Below are positions 1 through 8,237 of a DNA stretch of 64,000 bases, one piece after another. The notes under the pieces were generated by a model, which did not search any database, was not told the DNA's origin, and was given only the letters and a program-made list of their open reading frames with translations. Each line of letters begins with the position of its first letter. The first letter of the stretch is position 1. The position numbers and the translations under genes were made by a program. The DNA lies in assembly GCF_000426725.1 (NCBI RefSeq), contig NZ_AUFX01000005.1, forward strand, positions 124,001 to 188,000, written 5' to 3'. Origin of the DNA: Sporocytophaga myxococcoides DSM 11118. GTDB lineage: Bacteria > Bacteroidota > Bacteroidia > Cytophagales > Cytophagaceae.

Positions 1-705
1 AAATCACCTGAAAACTCCTTGTTGATTCTTTCCAGTAAATTGAGATTGAACTTCGCAGTAATGCCCTCTGAGTCGTCATAAGCTTTTAAAATCAATCTTG
101 GATCTTTTTTCAGATCAAAACCTGTGAGAACTAAATCTCCTGCCTTAAGACAGCTGCTAAGCTCTTTATAAAAGTTAATACTTTCTTTCGTGCTGAAATT
201 ACCAATATTACCTCCCATAAACAGCACTACTTTTCTTTTTCCTTCAAATTTCCGAAGTTCAGACATGGCGCTGAAATAATCATTACATTGAGGTTTTAAT
301 ACTAGTTCCGGAAATTCTTCGCTGAGTTCGGATGATAATAAGTTGAGAATATTTTCTGAAATATCTACCGGCATGTATTGAAAGGCAGCTTTTTTATCAG
401 TTAAAAATTTTAGGAGTATTCTGGTCTTAAGTCCATCACCTGCGCCCAGTTCAATAAGGTCAAAAGGTTTGTTGTAGTGGATAAAATAATCAAGAAGATC
501 TTCCTTATTGTTTTGCAGAATTTGAAATTCAGCTCTTGTAAGATAATATTCCTCAAGATTCATTATCTTCTGGAATAAAACATCTCCTTTATCATCATAC
601 AAATATCTTGATGGAAGATATTTCGGGATGCTACTTAACCCTTTGATAAGGTCTTCTGCAAAGTTCTCCTGGTTAATAGTTTTCACAATATCTGATATGT
701 CCATT
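1..705 (-). CDS. egtD: L-histidine N-alpha-methyltransferase EgtD (partial, 3' end outside window)
   Basis: SAM-dependent enzyme that trimethylates histidine to hercynine, the first step of ergothioneine synthesis, in the cytoplasm. I translated this frame by hand; 235 codons are present and the reading frame stays open to the window edge, so the C-terminus is missing. The protein opens MDISDIVKTINQEN and contains the family's SAM-binding stretch LIELGAGDGLKTRILLKF, followed by a VVLFMGGNIGNF segment typical of the EgtD fold, with an early PSRYLYDDKG region also typical. The ATG is only 5 nt after the stop codon of the upstream egtB gene, so the two are cotranscribed. Confident for family; substrate is supported by the egtB neighbour. 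Confidence 0.88.
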
Positions 706-710
706 ACTTT

Positions 711-2024
711 TTATATATAGTCTGCCAATCTTATTCCTGTATACTGCCATCTTTTTTCTGTTTGAAAAAAATTTCTGTAGGTTGGTCGTATATGCGATAA
801 TGGCGTTGCGCAAGAACCCCCTCTAAGCACCATCTGGTTTATCATAAATTTACCATTGTATTCCCCAATAGCTCCAGGTTCTTTTTTATAGTAGGGATAA
901 GGTAAATATGCACTGTTTGTCCATTCCCAGCAGTCTCCGAATAACTGAAGGTTGTTTTCGCTTTCTCTTACCTTTGGCTCAAAAGCCAGACTTTCCATAA
1001 AGTTATTTTTATTACCAGGGTTTGGTGTGTAGAGCAGACATGCACTTTCCCATTCCTGCTCTGTTAGTAATCTTTTATTCTTCCATTTGGCATAAGCATC
1101 GGCTTCATAAAAGCTGATATGTGTAACGGGTTTGTTTCTATCAACTTTTGTAAGACCTTCTGTGAGAGTATAGTAATGCCATTCATTCTCTAATCTATGC
1201 CAATATAGAGGAGCTTCTATATGATTCTGATTCACCCATTCCCATCCTGAAGAAAGCCAGAATGTAAAATTTTTATATCCCTTGTCTTCAATGAAGTCAA
1301 TGTATTCTCCATTGGTTACAAGTCGGTTTAGAAAACGAAAGGGATGAAGATATACTTTATGTTTAGCTCTTTCATTATCGTAAGAGAAATTATCTGTATC
1401 TGAAGTTCCTATTTCGTACAGTCCTTCTTCTACTTCCAGATATTTCTCAACTGATTCACCATGGAGAACTGATGCAACGGATGTTTCTATTCTGGGAAAT
1501 AAAGACGGATATAAAGGGTTATGACCTAATATGTATTTTATATCCGTAATCATAAGTTCCTGATGTTGTTGTTCGTGGTTAATTCCAAGAGTTATCAGTT
1601 TTGATAATTCATCAGAAGGAAAAGGAACAGAATCTAGGAGCGTTATAATAGCCTCGTCAACAAAGATTCTATATTGATATATTTCTTCTACTGAAGGTCT
1701 TGTCATATTACCTCTGTCACCTCTGGATACCCTGTTCCCTAAGCTTTCATAATAACTGTTAAAAAAAAAGGCAAAAGATGGATTGTATTCCTTGTATTTA
1801 TCTGAGTACACCATCAATATAAAGTATTCGAAGAACCATGTTGTATGTCCAAGGTGCCATTTGGGTGGGCTTACATCCATGATTGGTTGTGCAACGTAAT
1901 CTTCAGTTTTCAGGTGTTTGCAAATTGCTACCGTTGAGCTTCTGGTTTCCAGATATTTTACTTTAAGTATCTCCTTAGTTGGTGATACAATCTTTTTTTC
2001 CAAAATGGAATTTTTCCCCTTCAT
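711..2024 (-). CDS. egtB: Ergothioneine biosynthesis protein EgtB (iron-dependent sulfoxide synthase)
   Basis: Non-heme iron enzyme joining hercynine to a cysteine-containing thiol with O2 to form the sulfoxide intermediate of ergothioneine. At 437 aa it has the normal EgtB length, with no fused methyltransferase domain as in OvoA. The N-terminal DinB_2-like half carries the probable iron ligands: PPKWHLGHTTWFFE (His60) and HEQQHQELM (His150, His154). The C-terminal half is a formylglycine-generating-enzyme-like domain ending RGGSCATPLSHIRPTYRNFF and RWQYTGIRLA, both typical of the family. Directly upstream of egtD with a 5-nt gap. No egtA or egtC is seen in the window, so whether the thiol donor is cysteine or gamma-glutamylcysteine cannot be told. 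Confidence 0.9.
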   Translation of the reverse strand: MKGKNSILEKKIVSPTKEILKVKYLETRSSTVAICKHLKTEDYVAQPIMDVSPPKWHLGHTTWFFEYFILMVYSDKYKEYNPSFAFFFNSYYESLGNRVSRGDRGNMTRPSVEEIYQYRIFVDEAIITLLDSVPFPSDELSKLITLGINHEQQHQELMITDIKYILGHNPLYPSLFPRIETSVASVLHGESVEKYLEVEEGLYEIGTSDTDNFSYDNERAKHKVYLHPFRFLNRLVTNGEYIDFIEDKGYKNFTFWLSSGWEWVNQNHIEAPLYWHRLENEWHYYTLTEGLTKVDRNKPVTHISFYEADAYAKWKNKRLLTEQEWESACLLYTPNPGNKNNFMESLAFEPKVRESENNLQLFGDCWEWTNSAYLPYPYYKKEPGAIGEYNGKFMINQMVLRGGSCATPLSHIRPTYRNFFQTEKRWQYTGIRLADYI

Positions 2025-2386
2025 ATTATAAGTAAACCAGCTTATAATCCTCTTTGTTAATGCGCATTAAAAACTTAAGAAGTAGAGAAATTAATATTTG
2101 TATGGAAATGTTCTTTTAATGTAAGAATGTTCACTCCGGATATGACGATGGTGAATATAACAGGCTTGTGAGCTTATCTTTTTCTTTTAATCAGGTAATT
2201 TATTTACCAGATTTAAATCTAAGTTTTTCATTAGAAAAAGATAAAGTTATTATGATCTTTGGTTTGATAAGGATTGAGGTTGAATGGAATCTTTTAATTC
2301 CCTTATAAAATCGATAACCTTGGAAAGACCTTGAGATCTGTATTATAAGAAATCTTAATAAATTATAATTTGTGAATTTTAAAGTT
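2025..2386. other. Divergent intergenic region, no gene seen
   Basis: About 360 bases between the egtB start on the minus strand and the small DUF2892 gene on the plus strand. It must hold both promoters. I found no exact TAnnTTTG element for egtB; just upstream of the DUF2892 gene TATAATTTG (2364-2372) is one base longer than the consensus. No open frame here has a recognisable protein signature. Confidence 0.5.
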
Positions 2387-2611
2387 ATGGCTGCGAACGT
2401 ATGTGGTAGGGAAAAGACAGCACGATGGATTGTTGGAATTATTTTATTTGTTGCAGGGATCGTTGTTGCCGGTACGGCAGGATGGATCATGGGGATTGGA
2501 GGAGTGGTATTGATATTAACAGCAATGTTCTCATACTGTCCGGTAAATGCTATGTTTCATAGAAATACCTGCATGGTCCGAACTCCTGGAAACAGGGATA
2601 TTGATATATGA
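2387..2611 (+). CDS. DUF2892-type small inner membrane protein
   Basis: Small membrane protein of about 74 residues with a short cytoplasmic start (MAANVCGREKTARWIVG), two closely spaced hydrophobic segments around IILFVAGIVVAGTAG and GIGGVVLILTAMFS, and a C-terminal YCPVNAMFHRNTC motif. This pattern (charged start, two membrane helices, then CP...NTC) is that of the DUF2892/YgaP-transmembrane family, whose role is unknown though it often accompanies rhodanese domains. An in-frame GTG at 2372 could give five more residues; I prefer the ATG because the -7-like TATAATTTG overlaps that GTG. It converges on the next gene with a shared terminator. Confidence 0.75.
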   Translation: MAANVCGREKTARWIVGIILFVAGIVVAGTAGWIMGIGGVVLILTAMFSYCPVNAMFHRNTCMVRTPGNRDIDI

Positions 2612-2643
2612 AAAAAGAAGTGGTTATTCGCCACTTCTTTTTT
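2611..2643. terminator. Bidirectional terminator
   Basis: Perfect 13-bp inverted repeat: AAAAAAGAAGTGG (2611-2623), loop TTATTCG, CCACTTCTTTTTT (2631-2643). An A-run precedes it and a T-run follows, so it can serve both the plus-strand DUF2892 gene ending at 2611 and the minus-strand gene whose stop lies in the loop at 2624-2626. Confidence 0.85.
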
Positions 2644-3208
2644 TAGTTTTTGTTACTTTTGAAGTATTTTTTACAAGTTTCGCATCCCGGGATGCAGGTG
2701 CAGAAGTTGCACGAGCAATGGGAATCTCAAATTCCAGAGTGGTAAGTAAAACCTGCTCTATTGGTTTTTGAGGAAGACCTTCAATTCTACTTATTTCTTT
2801 TCCGTCTCGTTCTATAATATAAGTAGGAATCTGCGCAATCTGATAATTTTTTTCCAATTCTTCAGGGCTTTTTAAATTTCCATCTACAAGATAAATTTGA
2901 ATCTGGTCTTCTGTAAACCCCGCCATATCTGCTGTTTTATATAATTTTGCCAAAGCCTCCTGAGTCTTGTCCTGCCATATACCTCCGAAAAAAACTACTT
3001 TTATTCCGGCGGGTAACTGTTGAAGTGAAGCAATTTCATTTTCAAGAGGAATATATCTATTGTAAACTTTCTGAAACCATCTTGAATCTTCCAGATAATA
3101 AATATCTACAGTACCAATCATTCTGTTTTCTGAAGACCCTTGATTACTAACACAAGATAAACACACGCTAATTAAACATAATAGTAAAATCTGTCTCAAA
3201 CTTTTCAT
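2624..3208 (-). CDS. Thioredoxin-fold lipoprotein lacking the CxxC motif
   Basis: Exported protein of about 194 residues with the start chosen at MKSLRQILLL, seven codons into the longest frame, because it gives a clean signal peptide ending ...CLSC with a probable lipidated cysteine. The body looks like a thioredoxin fold: a first strand KVVFFGG, the position where WCxxC would be (GGIWQDKTQEAL) and later QIPTYIIERDGKEISRIEG, whose IPT resembles the cis-proline loop. Both active-site cysteines are absent, so it is unlikely to be a redox enzyme. The C-terminal 30 residues are low-complexity and lysine-rich. Ends inside a shared terminator. Family by fold pattern only; function unknown. Confidence 0.6.
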   Translation of the reverse strand: MKSLRQILLLCLISVCLSCVSNQGSSENRMIGTVDIYYLEDSRWFQKVYNRYIPLENEIASLQQLPAGIKVVFFGGIWQDKTQEALAKLYKTADMAGFTEDQIQIYLVDGNLKSPEELEKNYQIAQIPTYIIERDGKEISRIEGLPQKPIEQVLLTTLEFEIPIARATSAPASRDAKLVKNTSKVTKTKKRSGE

Positions 3209-3271
3209 ACCAACAATTGAATATTGCACTTCTGATACAATTGTAACAGCTGGTTTTGATGTCTTGTTAAT

Positions 3272-3296
3272 AAAAAAGCCGGCTTTCAGTCCGGCT
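3272..3296 (-). terminator. Terminator downstream of the 3320-3745 gene
   Basis: Stem AGCCGG (3277-3282), 8-nt loop, CCGGCT (3291-3296). Read on the minus strand the stem is followed by six T residues, as expected for intrinsic termination of the minus-strand gene ending at 3320. Confidence 0.8.
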
Positions 3297-3319
3297 GTGG
3301 GTTTCAGAAGAAGTATGTT

Positions 3320-3745
3320 TTAAAGATACTTGTTCTTTTCTATTATTTCATAATTATAGACGAAGGTGTCTAATTCCTCTTGATCAATGATATTGCCTGT
3401 TGTAATAATTTCCTGTTCAGTATCTAATAGATCAGGGAAGCCGTCTGGCAAAATAAAATCTTCATAATTATTTCTCTCGTCCTGAAGATAAAGGTGCGGC
3501 AAGTCTGGGTATTCAGGATCATCAATAATGTCTATCAAATAGAAATGTCCCGTTCTTATTACTTCAAAAGTAGTATCGCCTGATTTTTCTTTAACTCCTT
3601 CTGTCTGTATCAGATATTCATAATCTCCAGACACATTCCAGAAAAATTTTTCTTTTTTAATGCTCGAATTGATCAGTAATAAAAGCCTACCTTCTACGCT
3701 TTTAAGTAATTCAAAATTTCCCTGATTTAGCACTTTACCTCTCAT
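3320..3745 (-). CDS. Hypothetical acidic cytoplasmic protein, 141 aa
   Basis: I do not recognise this family. The protein has no signal peptide or membrane segment. It begins MRGKVLNQGNFELLKSVEGR, is rich in Asp and Glu in its second half (DDPEYPDLPHLYLQDERNN, LLDTEQEI) and looks like a beta-rich single domain. Followed by a good terminator and flanked upstream by a divergent small gene, so it is probably a single transcription unit. Confidence 0.55.
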   Translation of the reverse strand: MRGKVLNQGNFELLKSVEGRLLLLINSSIKKEKFFWNVSGDYEYLIQTEGVKEKSGDTTFEVIRTGHFYLIDIIDDPEYPDLPHLYLQDERNNYEDFILPDGFPDLLDTEQEIITTGNIIDQEELDTFVYNYEIIEKNKYL

Positions 3746-3794
3746 AATATAGCCCTCCTGTTCTATTACTTCCTTAACAGAATAAAAAAAATTA

Positions 3795-3802
3795 TAGTTT
3801 TG
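3795..3802 (+). promoter_or_regulatory. Candidate -7 promoter element
   Basis: TAGTTTTG matches the Bacteroidota -7 consensus TAnnTTTG, 26 nt before the ATG at 3829. No clear TTG -33 element was found at the usual spacing, so support is moderate. Confidence 0.45.
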
Positions 3803-3828
3803 TATCTGTAATCACATAGGGAACAATT

Positions 3829-4038
3829 ATGGCATTATCGTTTGAAAATATAAGAGTAGGGAAGAAGTATATTTTGAAAAACTATGGTGAAAAGGCATTA
3901 TTTCAGGTTTTAGAGAAGACTGCAGATAATGACTTTCGGGTAAAAGACCTTCAAACCCTTGAAAATTATATGATTTCAGATCTTATTAGATATGGGAAAG
4001 GTAACGATTATGATTTTTATGAACTGGAAAAATATTAG
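3829..4038 (+). CDS. Small hypothetical protein, 69 aa
   Basis: A short soluble protein starting MALSFENIRVGKKYILKNYG, with no signal peptide. The pattern 'IRVGKKYILKNYGEKALFQVLEK...DFRVKDLQTLENYMISDLIRYGKGNDYDFYEL' suggests a compact beta-barrel (SH3- or KOW-like), but this is an impression only. Supported as a gene by the matching promoter element upstream and the absence of overlapping alternatives. Function unknown. Confidence 0.6.
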   Translation: MALSFENIRVGKKYILKNYGEKALFQVLEKTADNDFRVKDLQTLENYMISDLIRYGKGNDYDFYELEKY

Positions 4039-4144
4039 ATTATAGTGACTTTATAAAAGTATTCTCAATTAATCTTAGGGGGCTTTCTTTGAGATAAACA
4101 ATCGAATCTCCTGCGGGGTTTTATAAAGGAAGGGAGGATGTGTT

Positions 4145-4369
4145 ATGAGAAATTTGGTGATCATTTTGGCATTGTCAGGACTGATGTCCTGTAAAGATTT
4201 TACTATTGCAGAGAGTGCAGATCACTTTGGGACAGGAACTATAAATGAGCCTGGTACAGCGGTGAATCCTCAGCCGGGGGTGGATCTCTATGAAGAAATT
4301 AATAGAGAAAACTTTGAAAACATCAATGCTGAAAATAGAGCAGACTCGCTGCAGCAAGAGGGGATATAA
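4145..4369 (+). CDS. Small lipoprotein, 74 aa
   Basis: Begins with a lipoprotein signal (MRNLVIILALSGLMSC, lipobox LMSC with Cys16). The remainder is polar, predicted disordered, Pro/Gly-rich then acidic (PGTAVNPQPGVDLYEEINREN) and has no known domain. It is preceded by AAGGGAGG about 7 nt before the ATG, a Shine-Dalgarno-like sequence that is unusual beside the other genes here. Lies upstream of the DsbA-like gene with a 58-nt gap and may be cotranscribed with it. Function unknown. Confidence 0.6.
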   Translation: MRNLVIILALSGLMSCKDFTIAESADHFGTGTINEPGTAVNPQPGVDLYEEINRENFENINAENRADSLQQEGI

Positions 4370-4427
4370 AATTATGATGTTACCTTTTACTAGCTCTTTT
4401 AATTTTTAATTTTATATATTAAAAAAT

Positions 4428-5147
4428 ATGTCTTTTAAATCTCTTATTGCAACAGCTATTGTAATCGTTGTTATTGCTGTTTTTTCTATGGCCTTTAAGT
4501 TAAGGCAGGAAAACAACATTATAAAGCCTGAACTGATTTATGTAGGTGATGTCATGTGTTCCTGGTGCTATGGCTTCTCTCCGGAGATTACAGCTGTAAA
4601 AGAACATTTTAAAGATGAAGTAGATTTTAAGCTTTTAAACGGAGGATTAAGGCCAAATACAAAGGAACCAATGGATGCTGAAATGAAAAAATTTCTGAGG
4701 CAGCATTGGAAAGAGGTGACAAAGGCAACCGGACAGCCATTTAGTTATAATATGCTGGCAGACTCAAGCAAGTTTGTTTTCAACACTGAGCCAGCGGCCA
4801 GAGCGGTTGCAACAGTACGTAAATTAAAACCAGGTTCGGAATTTGAATTCTTTAAAAGAGTTCAAAATTCGTTTTATGTTAAAAATAGAAATACTTCAGA
4901 TATAAACACCTACTTGGAATTGCTTCCAGAGTTTAACATAGATAGGGAATCATTTAAGGAAAGCTTTAACACAGAACAAATGAAGCAGTCAGTTGCCGGA
5001 GAATTTAAACAGGCTGAATCTTTAGGTGTCAGTGGTTTTCCTGCCGTATTGTTAAATGTAAATGGGCAGTATATCATGATCACTAACGGATATTCTAAAA
5101 GAGGAGAGGTGATCAGAGTAATCGAAAAAGCATTGGGAAAAAAATAA
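4428..5147 (+). CDS. DsbA-family oxidoreductase, FrnE-like, membrane-anchored
   Basis: Thiol-disulfide oxidoreductase of the DsbA superfamily, 239 aa. An N-terminal hydrophobic segment (residues about 5-24) places it in the periplasm, either anchored or cleaved. The active site is VMCSWCYGF with Cys44 and Cys47, the CSWCYGF form characteristic of FrnE-like proteins. The usual helical insertion follows (KKFLRQHWKEVTKATG), and the C-terminal part has SGFPAVLLN with the cis-proline. The FrnE subfamily is linked to oxidative stress defence in other bacteria; the substrate here is unknown. Its TAA stop forms part of the hairpin shared with the convergent protease gene. Confidence 0.8.
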   Translation: MSFKSLIATAIVIVVIAVFSMAFKLRQENNIIKPELIYVGDVMCSWCYGFSPEITAVKEHFKDEVDFKLLNGGLRPNTKEPMDAEMKKFLRQHWKEVTKATGQPFSYNMLADSSKFVFNTEPAARAVATVRKLKPGSEFEFFKRVQNSFYVKNRNTSDINTYLELLPEFNIDRESFKESFNTEQMKQSVAGEFKQAESLGVSGFPAVLLNVNGQYIMITNGYSKRGEVIRVIEKALGKK

Positions 5148-5165
5148 GGGAGTGTTGCTCCCTTA
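5145..5165. terminator. Compact convergent terminator containing both stop codons
   Basis: TAAGGGAG (5145-5152), loop TGTTG, CTCCCTTA (5158-5165). The left arm begins with the TAA of the plus-strand DsbA gene and the right arm ends with the complement of the TAA of the minus-strand protease gene. The upstream A-run gives a T-run on the minus strand. Confidence 0.7.
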
Positions 5166-5795
5166 CAATGAATCTTCAGAAGATGTTGTTTCCTTTATAA
5201 TTTCATTCAGCCCCTTCTGCTGCCAGTCGGCTTTATTCCAGCCTTTTTCAATAGCATTCAGTCTCGACTTTTTTCCCGGGTGAGTAGGGAATTCCTGATC
5301 TCTGCATAAACCGTTTACAGCAGCTTGCGATTCTTTCAGAGATGCCCCCATTTTCCTTAATATAAATCCTGAGAATTCATCACACTCCAGTTCCACTCTG
5401 TGATTACTTCCTCCCTTTATCAGTGTATGTCCGTTAAGATGGTGTCCTATCTCATGAGCAAGTATGCTGATAGCAGCCCAATTGGTATGCACCGAATTGT
5501 TTATTGATGAAATAAAGCTAGGATTGTATAATATATACCTTTTGTCTTTCTGTATAATAGCTGTGGCATTAGGTACATTGGCAGGTTTTATTTCAAAGTT
5601 GGCTTTTAATCCTATTACACCAAGGATAGCTTTAATGACAACTCTGGTGTCTTTATCTGATTTTATACCTGATTTAAAAATGGATTCTATACTGGTATTT
5701 TCGTCAGTATTTCCGGGTGTTTTAGCAAAACTACAAAAGGTTGTTGCAGCGCAAAAGGACAGTGTTAAAAGGGAGAGGCGGATTTTATTTATCAT
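5163..5795 (-). CDS. M48-like zinc metalloprotease, exported
   Basis: Protein of 210 aa with an N-terminal signal peptide (MINKIRLSLLTLSFCAATTF). It carries the zinc-protease motif LAHEIGHHLNGH (His114, Glu115, His118) and downstream ELECDEFSGF, where Glu135 and Asp139 fit the third-ligand ExxxD pattern of M48/gluzincin peptidases. The overall arrangement resembles M48 but lacks the membrane helices of HtpX, so a soluble periplasmic protease is most likely. Substrate unknown. Shares a hairpin terminator with the convergent DsbA-like gene. Confidence 0.75.
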   Translation of the reverse strand: MINKIRLSLLTLSFCAATTFCSFAKTPGNTDENTSIESIFKSGIKSDKDTRVVIKAILGVIGLKANFEIKPANVPNATAIIQKDKRYILYNPSFISSINNSVHTNWAAISILAHEIGHHLNGHTLIKGGSNHRVELECDEFSGFILRKMGASLKESQAAVNGLCRDQEFPTHPGKKSRLNAIEKGWNKADWQQKGLNEIIKETTSSEDSL

Positions 5796-5845
5796 GTTTC
5801 TTAAACAAATATCTAGGATGAAATCGTTCGGAAATTTTTAGGTAT

Positions 5846-6349
5846 TTAGAAAATATGAATAATGAAACTTACAAATTTAAATATCGAAAATAAAAGCAAC
5901 GCAAAGAGGCCTATTAAAGCAAGCATAATTGTCAGTATAATACCATTTCCATTACCTTGGTGTTTACCTTCGTAATAATGCTCTTTCAGTAATTCTATAT
6001 TTCTTTTGTTTGCTTTAAATCCGAAATCAAATAAAGAACCTATAAATGGAACTGTGCCAATCATGGCATCCAGAAGTATATTAAGGCTCATGACAATAAC
6101 TACTTTTCTGCTGGCTCCATATCTTGTCAAGTACAACATAAGTATTGCAGATATGATAAAGCCTGCGAAATCACCTATCCCTGGTATAAGACCGATCAAA
6201 GGATCCCAGCCAAATTTTAATTTAGTTCCGGGTATTCTGAACTTACTATCAAGAAAATTGGATATCTTTTCTACCAAAGCGAGATTGGGAGCTTCCGTTA
6301 AGTTTTGGTTTTGAATCATTTGTTTAATTAATAATTTTTTAACAGGCAA
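5846..6349 (-). CDS. DUF4112 membrane protein
   Basis: Protein of 167 aa with the DUF4112 signature: FRIPGTKLKFGWDPLIGLIPGIGDF, membrane segment GFIISAILMLYLTRYG, NILLDAMIGTVPFIGSLFD and FKANKRNIELLKEH. A second hydrophobic stretch (ILTIMLALIGLFALLLFSIF) closes the protein. An internal ATG (Met12, MIQNQNLTEAPN) is a possible alternative start, because the first eleven residues are not conserved-looking. Function of the family is unknown. Confidence 0.8.
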   Translation of the reverse strand: MPVKKLLIKQMIQNQNLTEAPNLALVEKISNFLDSKFRIPGTKLKFGWDPLIGLIPGIGDFAGFIISAILMLYLTRYGASRKVVIVMSLNILLDAMIGTVPFIGSLFDFGFKANKRNIELLKEHYYEGKHQGNGNGIILTIMLALIGLFALLLFSIFKFVSFIIHIF

Positions 6350-6375
6350 GTAATAACTCAGTTATTTTAGGGCGC

Positions 6376-6383
6376 TAGTTTTG
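6376..6383 (+). promoter_or_regulatory. Candidate -7 promoter element
   Basis: TAGTTTTG matches TAnnTTTG and lies 29 nt before the ATG at 6413; no convincing -33 TTG was found at the usual distance. Confidence 0.4.
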
Positions 6384-6412
6384 GCTTAATAACTCATTAA
6401 ACAATCCGCGCT

Positions 6413-6823
6413 ATGTCTCTTTCTCTTTCTTTGTCAAATACTCATTCAGGAAGCATAAAAAAAAATACCCATATTAAGTTCATTTTTTCCTGGGTAGCGT
6501 TATTCCTCACCTTTGTTTTTTGCTGGGAAATGTTGATTTTTTATACACTTAAACCATGCACAATTATGCTTGGAGTTATTTCATTTGTAATGGTTTATTA
6601 TTTCAAGGGAAGTGGCTCGATTATCTTAATCGCTTTATTATCCTGTGTATTGGCTCTTTCAGGATATTTAATTGCCATGTATACCTATTGCACAGTTATA
6701 CTAACTTCAAATTTCTATACGACTAATGATTTTTATCTTTCATTCGTGCAAGAAAATTTTTCGTCTGTAGAATATTCTTTGTTGATGGCTGGTACATACT
6801 TTGCATATGCATTAAAAAAATAG
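6413..6823 (+). CDS. Hypothetical membrane protein, 136 aa
   Basis: Unrecognised protein with a serine-rich N-terminus (MSLSLSLSNTHSGS) and about four hydrophobic segments: IFSWVALFLTFVFCWEML, CTIMLGVISFVMVYYF, SIILIALLSCVLALSGYLI and the C-terminal YSLLMAGTYFAYAL. It is probably an inner-membrane protein with no soluble domain. The TAG stop is built into the hairpin shared with the next, convergent gene. Function unknown. Confidence 0.6.
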   Translation: MSLSLSLSNTHSGSIKKNTHIKFIFSWVALFLTFVFCWEMLIFYTLKPCTIMLGVISFVMVYYFKGSGSIILIALLSCVLALSGYLIAMYTYCTVILTSNFYTTNDFYLSFVQENFSSVEYSLLMAGTYFAYALKK

Positions 6824-6854
6824 CTGGTCCTTTTATATAGAAAAGACCAGCTAT
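6820..6854. terminator. Bidirectional terminator
   Basis: Long hairpin ATAGCTGGTC-C-TTTT (6820-6834) / AAAAGACCAGCTAT (6841-6854) with one bulged C and a 6-nt loop. The plus-strand stop codon lies in the left arm. It separates convergent genes at 6823 and 6868. Confidence 0.75.
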
Positions 6855-6867
6855 CATTTGGAAAGAA

Positions 6868-8049
6868 TCAAAATCTGAATACAGCAACCATTGGCTTACC
6901 AGCTTCCGGCATTTCCTCTGCAGTTACCTCGTAAACAAATCCACCGTTTTCAATAGTGAATGCAGCAGCTTTAGTAGTCAAAGAGGTACTATCTTTGTCG
7001 GTAGCTTTACCCATCTTGGTTTCCTTTGACTGTTCATTAAAGGTTCCCCATAAATGGTTATTTTTTTCGATAAAGAGTGTATCAATTCTTCCGGCCTGGG
7101 CTTCTCTTACAATTTCATCTATTGAGTAAGATGTTTTGCCAGTGCCTGCAAAAGCGTGATAAGTATCAATTTTCTTTTTAAGAGGTTTGAGCATTTCTCC
7201 TCTCATTACATTAATAGATTTTTCAAAAATCTCTTGATCAAGAAGGTGATCAGGGTTTCCATTTACACCTTCTTTGAAAAGGTTAGGATATGAATTTGCC
7301 TTCTGATAAACTGAATGCATATTATCAACAGCATAAAGCACTAAAGGTAATTTTTCTTCGTCCCTTAAAGCTTCGTTGACCCCAGTATTGATCTGTCTGA
7401 AGAATTCCAGAGTATACTGATCATTGTAGAAACTATCTGTATGAGAATGGAGAATAGTGCCGCCCCCCATGTTTTTGCTTCCCATATTTTTGCCTTGCAT
7501 GGTTCTTTTGGTAAATTCATACTGGGATAATATTTCATCTATGTTTTGTGGAACTGAAGAAGGAAGGGCAATTTCCTCAAAGTGATACCTGCTATTCCTG
7601 AATAATTTTACTTTTTTCTGACTTAAAGCCAATGTATAAAATTTCCCTTCTTCTCTGAAAAAGATAAATAAAGGATCAAGTACAAATGCATTACCCACAT
7701 AGTTTTCAGCTTCAAATGAAACTGGCAAGCGGAAGTAACTTATGTTTTCATCATTCATAAACACTGCCAGGCCTTTGTCTTGAAGATGCCAGAACCCGGT
7801 ATCATTCAAAAGGTTAAAAGCCGGAGCCAATAGTTCTGTAACATACTTTTCCTGATAATTCTTTTTCAGAAGTTTATCTCTAACCTCTGTCAGTTGGTTC
7901 TTAAACTGCAACCAGTCAAGGCCTTCATTTACTTCCATCCCTTTATTGTGGGTTGGTATAAATATAGAAATACAGTTTTGGCTTTTAATACCTGCAAGTC
8001 TTTCGAAATCTTCCCTCGTTAATCTATCCATATCCATATCTATCATCAT
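6868..8049 (-). CDS. baeRF-type protein (bacterial release-factor-1-like fold)
   Basis: Cytoplasmic protein of 393 aa. It begins MMIDMDMDRLTREDFERLAG, then CISIFIPTHNKGMEVNEGLD, which resembles the start of the bacterial archaeo-eukaryotic release factor (baeRF) families. The C-terminal third has a helix-rich segment (YSIDEIVREAQAGRIDTLFI) and ends ENGGFVYEVTAEEMPEAGKP, matching the L7Ae-like end domain with a variable charged stretch. The middle holds the LYAVDNMHSVYQKANSYPN region seen in baeRF members. The family is thought to act on ribosomes or stress translation, but no function is established. Single gene, convergent with 6413-6823. Confidence 0.65.
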   Translation of the reverse strand: MMIDMDMDRLTREDFERLAGIKSQNCISIFIPTHNKGMEVNEGLDWLQFKNQLTEVRDKLLKKNYQEKYVTELLAPAFNLLNDTGFWHLQDKGLAVFMNDENISYFRLPVSFEAENYVGNAFVLDPLFIFFREEGKFYTLALSQKKVKLFRNSRYHFEEIALPSSVPQNIDEILSQYEFTKRTMQGKNMGSKNMGGGTILHSHTDSFYNDQYTLEFFRQINTGVNEALRDEEKLPLVLYAVDNMHSVYQKANSYPNLFKEGVNGNPDHLLDQEIFEKSINVMRGEMLKPLKKKIDTYHAFAGTGKTSYSIDEIVREAQAGRIDTLFIEKNNHLWGTFNEQSKETKMGKATDKDSTSLTTKAAAFTIENGGFVYEVTAEEMPEAGKPMVAVFRF

Positions 8050-8237
8050 TCCCCTATGTTACATCATAAAAACAACATGTGCCTTCCAATTAGTTTGCTT
8101 ATTGATAAGGCAAAAATAGTTCAGTAATTGTTGAATTTTTGTGGATAAAATCCCTTGGTAAGCTGAGAAACAATTTCATTTTTATCATGTTAAAATCAAA
8201 CAATTACCGCCCAAGTTTAAAAAAAGCGAGAAACAGA

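Noticed and set aside
2200-2490. 96-codon minus-strand frame upstream of egtB
   Set aside because: It is largely the complement of the DUF2892 gene, which has a clear family signature, and has no signature itself.
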